DNA of 64,000 nucleotides, from the NCBI RefSeq assembly GCF_000149955.1, contig NC_030991.1, positions 2,849,571-2,913,570 on the forward strand, written 5' to 3'. Under the pieces are notes generated by a model, which had not been told where the DNA came from, did no database searches, and worked only from the letters and a program-made list of their open reading frames with translations. Numbering within the stretch: position 1 is the first letter of the stretch; every line of letters starts with the position of its first letter. Source of the stretch: Fusarium oxysporum f. sp. lycopersici 4287. Taxonomy: Eukaryota > Ascomycota > Sordariomycetes > Hypocreales > Nectriaceae. This document shows positions 1-10,749 of the stretch, piece by piece. The translations under genes and the position numbers were made by a program.

Positions 1-1787
1 TGAGCTGCCACTGATCGGAGAAGCGGAAAACAACCGCAGCCGAAGCGGATTTTGTCGCTCGGAGATTAAGCATGGATATCTCGTTTCATAGTGTCGCGTA
101 AAATAACTTGTGAAATGACTCCACATGCTAAATTTTATTCTGGTTTCCAGCCTCCGCATTTTTCCCTCCGCATTTTTATATTTTCATTATTACTCTTTTT
201 CTCGCTCTTCGCCTCTGCGTCTGTGCTCTCTGGTTTTATTTATCCACTTTCATGCTTTGACGGACCCATGATGTGCTTCAGTTGAATGAATTGCATGCAT
301 ACAGCCCGGGATGTCATGTGAACTACGCGAAAGCTAAAATGGGCACTGACTAGCGACCATGATCGAAGCAAGGTGCTGAAGAAGCGATACTCGGACCGCG
401 CAGATCGTCCAAATCAGACTTAAGCTAGGTAAGTTACCCGGAGTGACAGCACGCGCACCAGTACAGGGGCTCGAGGAGCTGAGGACGATAAAGTAGGCAA
501 CGTATGTAAGCATGCATTAGTGACTAGTGCCCTTTCGGTCAAACCAAGCCGCCAGCGTAATGGCATGGTGTCATGGCACTCACAGTTGTGCGTAGATCCG
601 AAGACAAAGTCGACTCGAGCGCAAGTGCAATTGGATTGTACGGTTTTGAACGGAAGGCACTAACTGCCTCTAGGATATGCTCCGTCGATGGCGATTTTTG
701 AACTTTTCAAACTTGGGGTTCATGCATAGTTGGTTGATGCATGGGCCAAGGCGAGCCCAATTTGGCCCGTTCCTTTGTCAGAATTTTACGTGGGCGCCCA
801 CAGTCCCAAAATCGCCGATCCGTCCTACAGAACGACCGCATATGTGTTGTAGTCTTGGGCCGAAACCGGACGGAGTGTCACCCATTCAGGAACCAGGCGC
901 ATTTGTCCATACCCACAGTCCTATGAAAGCCGAGATTGGCCGCTTTTTCGTTTTGGATGTTTGCCCACCTATACTACAGACGATACGGGCCTCATCATCA
1001 CTATGGCAATCAAGAGTTTATCTAACGGCAGAGGCTTGGCCAGGAACTAAAGCTGCCGCCGCCGCCAATCTAGGACGGTATGAGCCAACTCACGGTCAAA
1101 TTTGTCCGCCATAGCTAGCACGGCGCCGGTAGTTTTTACGACACGGACTGATCGAGCTTACACAGAATGCTTACTTGTCCAAAGAGTCCTATAACGGACA
1201 AACGACATGACCTACTGGTATAAAAAAAAAAAATAATAAATAAATAAAAAAAGACAAACAAAAAAGAAGACTAAACAAAAAAGAAGACTAAAACATAAAA
1301 ATAAAATAAAAAGTATCTCTGACCGTCCTACAACCGTAGGAGCTTGTGTCCTGACTGTCTTACATTCGCAGGAGCTTGTAGAGAAGAGAGAAACAGAGAA
1401 TGTGGATGAGAGAAAAGGAGAATTTAAATGAGTGGAAGCAAGCGACCACGCTAGATCGAATTTGGTTAAGACCCATTACATGGTGGGCTCGAGAACTGTC
1501 AAAATTTGACCCTTCAATTCGCCCAGCCACTTCGGGCTGTTCGGGTCACCCAGCCCATTGGCTTGTGTTCTTTTTTAGACGCTGAGTATGATGTCACCAC
1601 CTACTTGATGTTACCATCCCGAAAAGCAATTTCAACACCCAAACGCCGGTGACAGGTTCACGTTCGAAGGGGTAATCTTGCATGTCGTCCCACCATTTGC
1701 CATCATGAAGTCGACTATCAAGTCGAGGTCACTCAGCTGACCTCGTCTGTTCATTTCTGTATCATGTAGGCATCAGGACGCGGCACG
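1..1787. other. Gene-poor stretch, no supported gene
   Basis: I see no gene that I can defend here. Short open frames exist (for example 677-1114 on the plus strand), but they overlap each other in several frames, are low in recognisable motifs and are not joined by convincing introns. The only structured part is an A-rich block and a pair of imperfect direct repeats near 1220-1379, listed separately. Confidence 0.5.
1220..1379. repeat. A-rich block followed by a 29-bp imperfect direct repeat pair
   Basis: Positions 1220-1314 are almost pure A with scattered T, G and C, including two near-identical AACAAAAAAGAAGACTAAA units. Immediately downstream, 1319-1347 and 1351-1379 are two 29-bp copies beginning CTGAC and ending AGGAGCTTGT. 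They agree at about 24 of 29 positions, and most of the differences are C/T. This looks like degenerate repeat DNA; I cannot assign it to a transposon family. Confidence 0.55.
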
Positions 1788-2761
1788 ATGTCAACAAGGC
1801 TTAATTATCATGAGCTTGGCTCTAGGGTAGTTTACAACCCCAAGGAAACGCCCTGTCTAACAGGCATATATAAAGCTGTTTCACGAGGATGCACTGCTAT
1901 GGCAGTTGCCTCCTTCCTGAACAAAGTATGTTCAGATGCTGTACAATCTGTTCAGGCATTAGATGGATAGAGTATGCCACAGGCCTCACGAGAGCTGCAC
2001 CTTCCAAAACTGGCGTCTTGGATCATTTTTCTACGTAAAACATTTTCGGTTGATGCCCACGGCGAAAATATGCCGGGTGCTGGGAGAGTCACATTTCCAC
2101 TCAGCTTTCCCTCTGCTTGGTCCTCAATAAAGACTTTGGTAATCGTGCTGTGTATGTCACTGCAGATCTGCAAATTTGCGTCGCAAGCTTGAGCTGACCA
2201 TGCTGTCTGGACTGCTCATCTCGGCTCATGACGAAGATGACGGTCGCGGACCACAGTCTCTGTATGTAATGCTGCTCCGACAGAAGACACTGTTGATCAT
2301 TTCTTATTAACCTCTTTTCTGATAGCATAGACATTGCCGATATATCTACGATGACGTTATTCCATGCCATGGTCCAAGCTTCGCGGACTAGCCCGACCCC
2401 TCTGGTGATCGGAGATGACCAACTTTGTAGAATGAAAGGCATGTCGCAAAGCCCCGACTATAACTGCAACGGAATTCCGAAAGCAAGGTTCCTCATCGAC
2501 TCAGGGCGATACGACGAAGATCATGGAGAAGGCGCGATGCAGGAGATGGTCAACAAGATTCGCGAAGAGAGACGGCGGGCGGCCATCGTTTCAAACTACA
2601 TACCTCCTACGGAAACATCTATTTGTCATCTTTACTCTGGCCAAAAAGGATCTCAAGTACTCGTGATGACTTATACTGGCTCAAGTAAACAAAAAACTGT
2701 TGAAAAACTACACGTCCTCTGTCCCCCCTTGACCTCCACACAGCAAGACGGTTCAAAATAG
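1788..2761 (+). pseudogene. Possible decayed gene, unidentified
   Basis: Three consecutive plus-strand open frames (1788-1970, 1974-2192, 2351-2761) run nearly end to end in different frames. The last, of 136 codons, has a plausible hydrophilic stretch rich in Glu and Arg (around 2520-2590). I recognise no domain. The overlapping minus-strand frames are equally open, so the coding strand itself is uncertain. The arrangement would fit a gene broken by stops and frameshifts, but chance open frames are not excluded. Confidence 0.2.
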
Positions 2762-3133
2762 CGCTTTATATAAAACGCAGACAGGGCAGAGGATCCTCTA
2801 GACCTTTACAATCCGCTACTGCAATGTAGATGCAGATGACTGATACTAGACTGGAAGTGAATCTGGCATGAAAAACGCCATTTCATATTATGCTTTACCC
2901 AGTGCGATTCCACGGTATCTGACCGGAGGTAATGGCCAAGTTTTGCTTAAGCCGCAAATCGACGCTGAAGTAGTACGACCATACAGCTTTGTGAGCAAAT
3001 GACATAACAATACATATGATGTACCTGTGGTATATATATCTTATAGAACCCCCCTTCCCTCCCGTGTTTCCTTTTCGCTAAGAGACGCGACTTATTTGCT
3101 AGTGGCAGCATAATATTATTACACCACCCAACA

Positions 3134-3632
3134 ATGTATCGCCGCATTCATGACCACGAAGCCTTCGTCGATTCGATGAGCGAAGCGGTTTCAGCCTTAG
3201 GTATGGGTGTTAATCTTAAAATTGCATATTACTAGATCTTAATACCCTGTAGAACATAGCGAACGTGGTCTAGACGATAGCGGTGATTCTGATGCCTTCA
3301 TTGTCCCTGATTCTGATGGGGATAGTGGAATCTCGATTCCGCAAACCCCTCCAGTTCCTCAATCAACGTTGAGCCAAAGATACGGACGTATAACAAGGCG
3401 CGGCGAACGCGGGGCACCCCAGAATATTGAGGGAGCCAGTTTCGCCAGCTCAAGCGAGTCTCCGACCCCAAACACACGCCATCGAGACGTCCACAGGAGC
3501 TCACGAGGCCAGATCCACTTTTACTTTCTAATTAGAAGACTTGAGGACTTAGCAATGGCAATAGAGGATATGAGAGCTGATATGCAAGACATACAGTACG
3601 AAATCTATGACATAGCTGAGGAAATTGCATGA
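3134..3632 (+). CDS. Small two-exon gene, acidic protein with C-terminal helix
   Basis: I predict exons 3134-3203 and 3253-3632, separated by a 49-nt intron that starts GTATGG and ends CTGTAG. Splicing joins the ATG at 3134 to the downstream open frame and gives 149 residues. Without splicing the first exon runs into a TAG at 3233. The N-terminus begins MYRRIHDHEAF. The middle is Asp/Ser-rich and probably disordered (DSGDSDAFIVPDSDGDSG), followed by a basic patch. The last 40 residues (LEDLAMAIEDMRADMQDIQ and onward) look like an amphipathic helix or short coiled coil. No catalytic motif is visible and I do not recognise the family. The gene lies about 1.1 kb upstream of the Helitron relic. 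Confidence 0.55.
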
Positions 3633-4737
3633 GATGGGGGCATTATGTAAAGTTACTCGTATCATTATAGTCTACTTCACTAGACTCGAACGGCTATAGC
3701 TGTAAGAAAAGCTAGTTAAGAGCACCTATATAGTACATCTACACAATGAATTAGGATATCGCGACGCAAACGCCTTCTTATTATAACCTCTTGACAAGGC
3801 CGCTACTCTTTCTACCATGAAATGGATGAATAATAGATTCCTCTCCTGTATTGTTCGATTATCTCTACGTAATGTCGCATGAATCACTCCATTCGCCTTT
3901 GAAATGATCATTATTTACTGCTGGCTGTCGACTGATAATTCTGCTTTAAACAGGTGTAAGATACACAACGGTTTTCAATCTTATGTAACTATGACCTAGA
4001 CTCTAAGTTTAAAGTGCTGTTAACTGCACTTCAGTTACTCTCGCATCCCCTTGTCTTTGTTTTACTTCTCCAAAATCCCGGCCCAATTCTCCTCGTGCCC
4101 ATGTTTCATGGTCTCGGCACCCTTGGTGAACTTACCCCAAGTCTCCACGCTGGCGGGTCAGTTTCTATTGCCCGTGTTCTGCTTGGGCTTACTTGCTACC
4201 AACCTACAGACAAGGGCGTCCCAAAAGACCGGTTCGAGCTGGTAGTACGAATACCACTTCAGAGTGTAGGTACAAGAAAAGAACTGTAGTCCTACTATTT
4301 AATAATCTAGGGCATGACACAGACTGGTTCTTACATTGCCCATCTCTACTTCGTATTGCTCTAGTACAGAATTAGAATGCTAACAAATCAGCCGAGAGCG
4401 CCACTCCATTGTATCACGCTCTTAAGCGTATCTGGAGGTGTATAATAGAGGTGGCATGACGGAATCCCCTGGTCGAATGCGTCTATCGAATATGCCTTAT
4501 GCGTAGTGACCTGACCGCCGCTTTGTTATGGCTGGTTCCTGGTAGAAGCCTCTTCACTTATGTGAGCAACTTCTGCCCCTATTGCTGAATTTCATTACAA
4601 ATAATCTTTTCACTTGCAAAATAAAGAAGCCCAAGGACTTCCATACCTGGGGTTGATCTCCGTCTTGCTTAGCAGTGTGTTAGCTTGGCTGGTCATCTGT
4701 CGAGACAGATAACAAATGGGCAGGATCTAGATATAGC
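3633..4737. other. Intergenic, no supported gene
   Basis: Short open frames near 4014-4375 overlap in three plus-strand frames and show no recognisable domain. A translation of the opposite strand contains a TWGKF-like string, but it is interrupted by stops and too short to call. The right edge runs into the Helitron relic. Confidence 0.45.
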
Positions 4738-4978
4738 ATGGGTACTGGCTTTGCCAAAAAGGTTCCCGAAGCCCCCATAGCTTCCATCACGTATGGTCGC
4801 GGCATAAAGGGTGAAATGCGAGGCAGGACGGTCGGGGCCGAAGCGCATCGGAAGAGAAGACCGCCAGAGCATTGGCGAGGAAGTCCAGGTCTAAGTTTTT
4901 GCCAACATTCTGCAGGTGCTGGAAGTAGAGTTCACCGAGAAGGAACGATTGTCTCATAGGTAGGAATGATGCGAGTCT

Positions 4979-6268
4979 GTGCCGTATGAGAGCAAGGTCA
5001 AGACAGTTCAGAACTTCTACAAGGCGTTCCATAACATGAAGACATTGCCAACTCTCACTTGCCTGCTCTGTTATCGGAAGTATGGCGGGGTTGAGCTAGA
5101 GGATGTCGGGTGGGATTGGTGGACAGCAATTCCTATCAAGAAACCAGGCGACTCACCCTTCAAATGCCCTCGGTGCTTGCCGGCGGGGCAGAATATTCGC
5201 AGTTGTGCGGACTGCTTGAGGCACCTCAGGCGAGATGTGTTGTCTCCAGCAGCGCAGCTCCATACGTGACTGGGTTGCGAGCATATGTTTCCCGACAGTT
5301 GAAGGGCTTACCCCCGTTGAAGAGAAGCTGATTGCGCTGAACTCGTGTTACGGCTTCATCACCAGATATAGCATCTCAGACGGACACAGGCAGGGCGTAT
5401 CCAAGGCATGTGAAAGGGCATATTACAGTGTTCCCGAACAACGTTCAGGAGCTCGTAAAGAATGTTCTCCCCCATCCGCTATTAAAGGTGCTGGATGATA
5501 TCCATGTGTCGTGGCAGGGCCAGGGAGAAACCGGCGCCAAGCGATCTGCTGGCGTTATTATCAGTGCGGCGGAGTGTCGTCGAGAAAGCGCTGCCGTGGC
5601 TGAAGAGGCATAACCATTTATATGACGACATCAGTATTGACATAGCTGAAATGAATAGCTGGGATACACCAGCACACGGCGTGCCGTCCCAAGTCTTTGA
5701 GCGATTGGAGCGGAACGAGCCATCGGCGAGGGAGAAGACGCAGACGGCACATATCGTTCCGCCAACAGCGCGTGGCATTGACGACCACGATCCGATCGAC
5801 ATTCAGGAGATAGTTGGGGCGCTGTTAAAGGAACAGAACGCACCTGGTGTGGCCACCGGTTACGATTGCGTCAATAGGGACGATGGGCGCGGGGCTGATG
5901 ACAAGGGCGAGCGCCTTTACGAGACCGGATCATCGGGTATATTCGACTTAGATGGCTGGCCCGACATAACTGACGCTGGAAATCTGCGACATCTTCTCGA
6001 GTCCATGGGCGAGGCCGCGGTCGAGGACCAGTGGCGCAGAAATGCGTGCAGAGCGTCGGCCAAGGTGTGGTATAACCGAGTTGCCGAGCCCAGCCTTGCT
6101 ATTTCTCGCGGCGAGGATTTTGCTGATCATTTCGACACGTGGTACCTGGCAAGAACGTTCCCCAGTTTGCTCCCCAGAGGCATGGGCGGACCCCGACAGG
6201 TCGAAGAATGGGTCGTTGCTGAGAGAGAGGCTGCTCTCCAAATTTGCGAGGCAGAGTTCGCTGCGTGA
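4979..6268 (+). pseudogene. Helitron N-terminal region (DUF6570-like), frameshifted
   Basis: Three overlapping frames together match the N-terminal part that precedes the Rep domain in fungal Helitrons. 4979-5269 has a cysteine-bearing segment with CLLCYRK, CPRC and CADCLRHL. 5235-5498 carries LTPVEEKLIALNSCYGFITR, the hallmark of DUF6570. 5495-6268 carries SVRRSVVEKALPWLKRHN and GVPSQVFERLERNEPSAREK. The frame changes near 5260, 5400 and 5510 require at least three indels relative to an intact element. The function is assigned from remembered Helitron proteins, in which this region sits upstream of the replication initiator domain. The ATG at 5495 is only the start of an open stretch and not a true start. 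Confidence 0.85.
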
Positions 6269-6471
6269 CGGCAGGTTTCATCGCGGAACATAACCCAAGA
6301 AGCTGTTGAACAGACACTGGGTGTTACGTGCAACCAGGGATACTTTAAGATTACAGCCGAAATGGTAAAACCTCCAAGGGGCAGAACTTGATCATAAGAC
6401 AAAATGAATATACCAATCTGGATCAATGGACCAAATACACGTAATGTCTGACAGAAGCATGGGCAAAGTTA

Positions 6472-7156
6472 GTGCAGCGACACGGTGGGGGATTTGCGTC
6501 GCATTTCGGCTTCCTCTTTCTCGTCTTCAATATAAGGGTGCGGTCGAGGAACCGCCGAGTAAGTATGGCAAGCATCCGAAATAGCGATTTTTCACAAGTA
6601 GAGCACACAATCAAGGAATTGACAGCCGCAAGGCTCGAAAAGGCGAGTATCGAGCTGGAGTCCTCCGGTAAGACTGCAGATCCGGCTGTAAACCAGCTGC
6701 TGAGGAGCCTGTCATTATATGGCTATCGTCAACCAATGTCAAGGGAAAGTCGATTGACCATGCGGCGGAAGATCAAGTCCCCTGATAGTTCGTTACAGCA
6801 TTCCTGCGATCTGGTACATGCTCAACCCGAACGATATCACTAACCCGATCAAGCTGAAGCTGACAGCGTGCCGTACCCGCGAAACCGAGGAAGCCGAAAA
6901 GTTTCTAGGTCTTGATCAAGCGTACAAGAGGGCCCGACTCGCCATATCAGATTCTGTTAGTTTGGCCATCTTCTTCCACCGGAAAGTGTCCATGTGTTTT
7001 GAACATTACGTGAACGTTGGGGAGGAGTCGGTGTTTGTCCTCGTCAGCCAGTACAACGTGGCGGTAGAGACGAACGAGAGGGGCGCTCTCCACCTTCACG
7101 GCCTCCTCTGGCTCCAGGGAAACATGCATCTAAGTACTCTTTCGAGGGATGTTTAG
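6472..7156 (+). pseudogene. Helitron Rep (HUH) domain fragment
   Basis: 6472-6843 encodes SRNRRVSMASIRNSDFSQVE and LLRSLSLYGYRQPMSRESRL. After a frame change near 6800, 6818-7156 encodes LNPNDITNPIKLKLTACRTR, an EHYVNVGEESVF block and NERGALHLHGLLWLQGN. The last contains the His-hydrophobic-His metal site of rolling-circle initiators. The order and wording are those of the Helitron-like N domain (Helitron_like_N), which nicks and joins DNA during rolling-circle transposition. The fragment ends in a TAG at 7154-7156. The HUH residues survive although the frame does not. Confidence 0.9.
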
Positions 7157-7302
7157 GGAGAGGAGCACGTCGCATACCGGAAACGAGTGATCGATTACGT
7201 GGACAGCATATTCTCGGAGGTTCGTCGTTCACCAAGTCGAGGCATAGAACCGAGAACAACTGACACGTCCAGCAGGATCTTGACGAAGGAGCATCGGCTG
7301 TC

Positions 7303-8147
7303 ATGCGAGCGAAGACGTTGGTAACGGCAGGGATTTCTAGGCTGATAGGCAATACGCGTCAATTCGCCGCATCTTTCGGGGAGGAGGCAAACTTCTGTGC
7401 CGGCGCTGTACAAGTCCACACGCATAGTCCAACGTGCGTCAAGTATGTCATTGGCAGACAACAGAATGAAATCCTTACCGGTTTGGCGCACCTTGGCAAG
7501 TGGTAGAGAAGACATGTTTCACGAAGGACGGACTTCTGCGCATCCGACGCGGTCACGGGCTAGTGAATCGATGAAACAAAGCGATGGCTATGGGGTTGCG
7601 ACACAACTACGACATCTCTTTCATCGTGACGAAATGCAAGGGCTTGTCGCTGATATATTACGTGACAAATTATGCGACCAAGGTTGAGGACCCGGTGTGG
7701 AAGAGGATCGTGGCAGCCAAAGAGCTGACCTGGCTCCCGAGTGACGGCAAGGCCAGAAGTCAGCTGAATGACACACGAAACTCGACTGGAAACGCGGAGA
7801 GACAAAATGAAACTTGGCAGCTCCTGTTGTGCGTCGCCAATCGAATTTGCACGGAACGAGCTTTGTCGCAGGCCGAGGTGGTGGCCTATTGCCAGGGCTG
7901 TGGCAAGGAATTCACGAACAGCAGTGCCTGGACGTTCCTGAACGTGTGCACCATGTATTGGCATGTCTTCCGGTGGTGGCACCTTTTGAGACTCGCTGCT
8001 GGTAGGGTTGACGGATACGAGCAGGCTGGAGAGACGGTCATGCTGGGCAAGGCGGGACAGAGGATCTCATTGTTACAAGCGTATCTGCAACTCGGCAGGC
8101 TTTGGAGGGTCTCGCTCTATACGACTACATATCGGTCGTCAAGCTGA
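7303..8147 (+). pseudogene. Helitron Rep catalytic-tyrosine region, frameshifted
   Basis: 7303-7506 matches the segment after the HUH site (FAASFGEEANFCAGAVQVHT, then a short spacer and PTCVKYVIGRQ). 7584-8147 continues with NYDISFIVTKCKGLSLIYYV and TNYATKVEDPVWKRIVAA. That segment holds the pair of tyrosines (Y-x3-Y before ATK) expected of Helitron Rep proteins. Further on come FTNSSAWTFLNVCTMYWHVF and a run matching the linker toward the helicase. Frameshifts near 7150-7300, 7510-7580 and 8060-8140 break the protein. The region between 8148 and 8718 still resembles the Rep-helicase linker in scattered frames (for example TRLIDVLRNAI near 8610). Confidence 0.85.
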
Positions 8148-8718
8148 AGTGGAAGGGGCAGGGTATCGCCTCTGGTGAAGTGGAAGTAGACAGGTCCTGG
8201 TCATCATCCAAATCATGGATCAGACGCTGCAGCGACCGAAGCAACAGGCTATCGTGTGGCCGCGACGCAGAGCCCTACTGACTCACGCAAACTGCGTCAG
8301 AGCAGCAGTACAACACATTCCGCTCTTTGTCCATGGGACATGTTCCTGTGTGAGGCAACTGATGACCCTGATGACACCAACAACATCTGTAAAAGACACA
8401 AGGCGTGTCCTCCCAGGCGCATTGCATAGCTAGCAGATAACATACAACTGCTGCGGCGATCCGCCGAGGATGGGGCGTTGGATGCCCGGCAGTGGGGTCC
8501 TGTCAGGAAAAAGCGATCCGATTGCTGATGCGACCGGATCGCACAGCACCGACAGGAATGGAGAGCACAACGCAGCAGGGTATCGGCCGGATGGCATCGG
8601 TACAGCGACCCGCCTGATCGATGTATTGAGGAATGCGATAACACGAACGGTGATAACGGCCGCGTCGAAAGAGCTCTCCGCAATAGTCGAGCAAATGTAC
8701 TAGTTCTAGGAGACCGCA

Positions 8719-10678
8719 TTGGCGTCCGAGGAGGGCCTGAATGCCGCGATCATCCTGAACGATGGCCTTAGCCCTCCTCAAGGGACCGTCTCGAGTACGG
8801 GAACGCCAAGGCAAGAGCAACTAAGGGCTATCAAGTCGCAGCAAATCAGCCTCTCCCGCGACCGGGAAAAGGCTTTTCAGGGGATGCAGAGTTGGCCGGG
8901 CGCTACGATACCCATCGACAGAGCCACAGCACGCGGAGGGTCCGAAGACTTAGAGCAACAGAACGGCCAGGCCGCGACTGCCGACTGGATGGAGGACACG
9001 AATCCATCAACAAGCATCATGTTCGGCCTGTTCACATCGTTTTGTGAGGTCAGGAGACAAGTGGCCAAATCCCTGACGCCCAACAGAAGACAGAGCATAG
9101 CCTTCTGGCTGATCTGCCGCCAACTTGACCAGGTGCGCCGAGATGAGCATTGCACCGCACAGCTATGCTTATTCATCGGAGGCAATGGAGGTACCGGCAA
9201 ATCGCGGGTCATCGCCGCCATCGCCGAGCTGTTCGCCGTAGGTCACAGTCGCATCGCTTGCTCGTGACTGCAACGGCGGCAAACATTAATAGAATCACCA
9301 TCCATTCAGCTTGCAACTTCTCCAGAGACACGAGTACAAGAACAGGCGCGCCATCTAGCTCGGCAGGCCGTCGTATCGACGGGCAGGCCAAGATGGACTG
9401 GCAAGAGAAATATGCACTGATCATCGATGAGGTCGGCATGTTGGGTGCGAGGATGCTATACGCCGTCAATGTGCAGCTGCGGAGGCTTCGAGAGTCGACT
9501 GAAGATTTCGGCGATATCCCAGTAATTATATTTTGCGGGGACTTCCACCAGTTTCGTCCAGTACAAGAGTGGTCAATACTGCTCCCAAGCTCAAGCTTCC
9601 CACGCGGGCAAGGCCACGGCTTCGGTCTCGAGCAGCAAAGACAACACGACGTCGCCTACGTCCTGTGGAGGAAGTTCACCGTGGTGGTGCCCAAGGAAAA
9701 AGTTCGTGCCGCGCAAGATCCACGACTACGCAGGCTCATAACACGTGTCGAGTTTCTGAACAGCAACGGCTATCACGAGGAGAGACGCATTCCATGGGAG
9801 TCGGGTATCGCAGTGGTGACTCCACTCAACAGGAACTGATGGAACCTGAATGTAGAGGCAACACTCGCGTTCCAGAGGCAGCGACATGCCCCTCTCCACA
9901 CCTTCGTTTCCGAGCATAAGTGGAAAGACGGTAAGCCGACGGAGGAAGAAGCGGTCATGATTTTGGGCCAAGGCGATGATAGCGCTATATCGGTGCCTGC
10001 CGTGTTTATGTTTGTCCTCGGCATGCTGGTGGTCGTGAAACAGGATATGCATCAAGGACTAAGACGTGTCAACGACGCTAGAAATGAGGCAGTGGGGGTT
10101 GTTCTCGACAAGGCCTTCCGGGCCTTGGGATTAATGCTGATACAGTCCTCCACTTCGGGCCGCCCGCGGGGCTTCTGGTAACGTCGGAGACGACGAGCGA
10201 CCTCCACTTTGTCGGAATGCCTGCAGGTATCATGCTCTTGACGCCTGTAAGTGCCAAAATCGAGTGCGTAAGAAAGCGGCCATGGCAGCAACATGACGTT
10301 TCCCGCAAGGGCTTGCCGTGCGCCCCAGCGTTCGCATGTACGGACTACAAGGTACAGGCGAGAAGTTAGACAGGGTCGCTCTAGAGCTCCGGGGGGACAA
10401 GAACCACGAACATCGACGGCCTGCTGGTTCCAAGCCAGTGTGACACATACAGTCTGTACGTTCAGCTGTCGAGGTGCAGATCACTTGACGGCATCATGCT
10501 ACTCTCCGAGGCGCGAGACAGGGACTTCGTGGGAAACGTGGTGCCAGTGGAGATGGCACAAGCTGAGCTGAGATTGGAGGAGATGAGCGAACAGACAGTG
10601 AGGCAAACAGAGTCGATGATTTGGTCGGAAGCCAACACCGGGGACTGGTGCAGGGCAGACGTTGCAGAGGAACGTTGA
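8719..10678 (+). pseudogene. Helitron PIF1-like helicase, frameshifted
   Basis: 8719-9267 ends in Walker A, in the context LCLFIGGNGGTGKSRVIAAI. The protein then continues in another frame at 9240-9839 with HRLLVTATAANINRITIHSA, DWQEKYALIIDEVGM (Walker B) and IPVIIFCGDFHQFRPVQE. The TSGTAAARI-type stretch usual after LVTAT looks shortened. Further frame changes follow. 9957-10181 carries GQGDDSAISVPAVFMFV, and 10447-10678 carries YVQLSRCRSLDGIMLLSEAR and the C-terminal tail, ending in TGA at 10676-10678. An intact version would be a superfamily 1 5'-3' DNA helicase fused to Rep. Here at least four indels prevent translation as one protein. Confidence 0.9.
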
Positions 10679-10733
10679 GGAATTTTGGCGCGAACTACGC
10701 GAGTGGGGTTCGACACGGCGATGACACGTTCAA

Positions 10734-10749
10734 ATTCACGTGAATTTTT
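10734..10749. promoter_or_regulatory. 16-bp perfect palindrome with CACGTG core
   Basis: AAATTCACGTGAATTT is identical to its own reverse complement and is centred on the E-box hexamer CACGTG. It lies about 55 bp after the last helicase codon of the Helitron relic. It could be a bHLH or bZIP site, part of the Helitron 3' hairpin region, or chance. Function is not shown by the sequence. Confidence 0.35.

Larger units (their letters stand above)
4738..10720 (+). mobile_element. Degenerate autonomous-type Helitron
   Basis: About 6 kb of plus-strand sequence translates, in several successive frames, into the parts of a fungal Helitron RepHel protein in the right order. First comes a DUF6570-like N-terminal region, then the Helitron-like N domain with the HUH motif (HLHGLLW near 7090-7112), then a two-tyrosine segment (YYVTNYATK near 7650), and last a PIF1-type helicase with Walker A (GGNGGTGKSR near 9179), Walker B (LIIDEVGM near 9418) and the C-terminal YVQLSRCRSLDGI block (near 10455). 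Frameshifts and stops separate all these parts, so the element cannot move by itself. Precise ends (5' TC, 3' hairpin plus CTRR) were not identified; the boundaries are approximate. Confidence 0.9.

Noticed and set aside
677..1114. 145-codon plus-strand frame as a gene
   Set aside because: Repeated Pro/Trp/His-rich composition without motif, overlapped by another frame, in repeat-like DNA.
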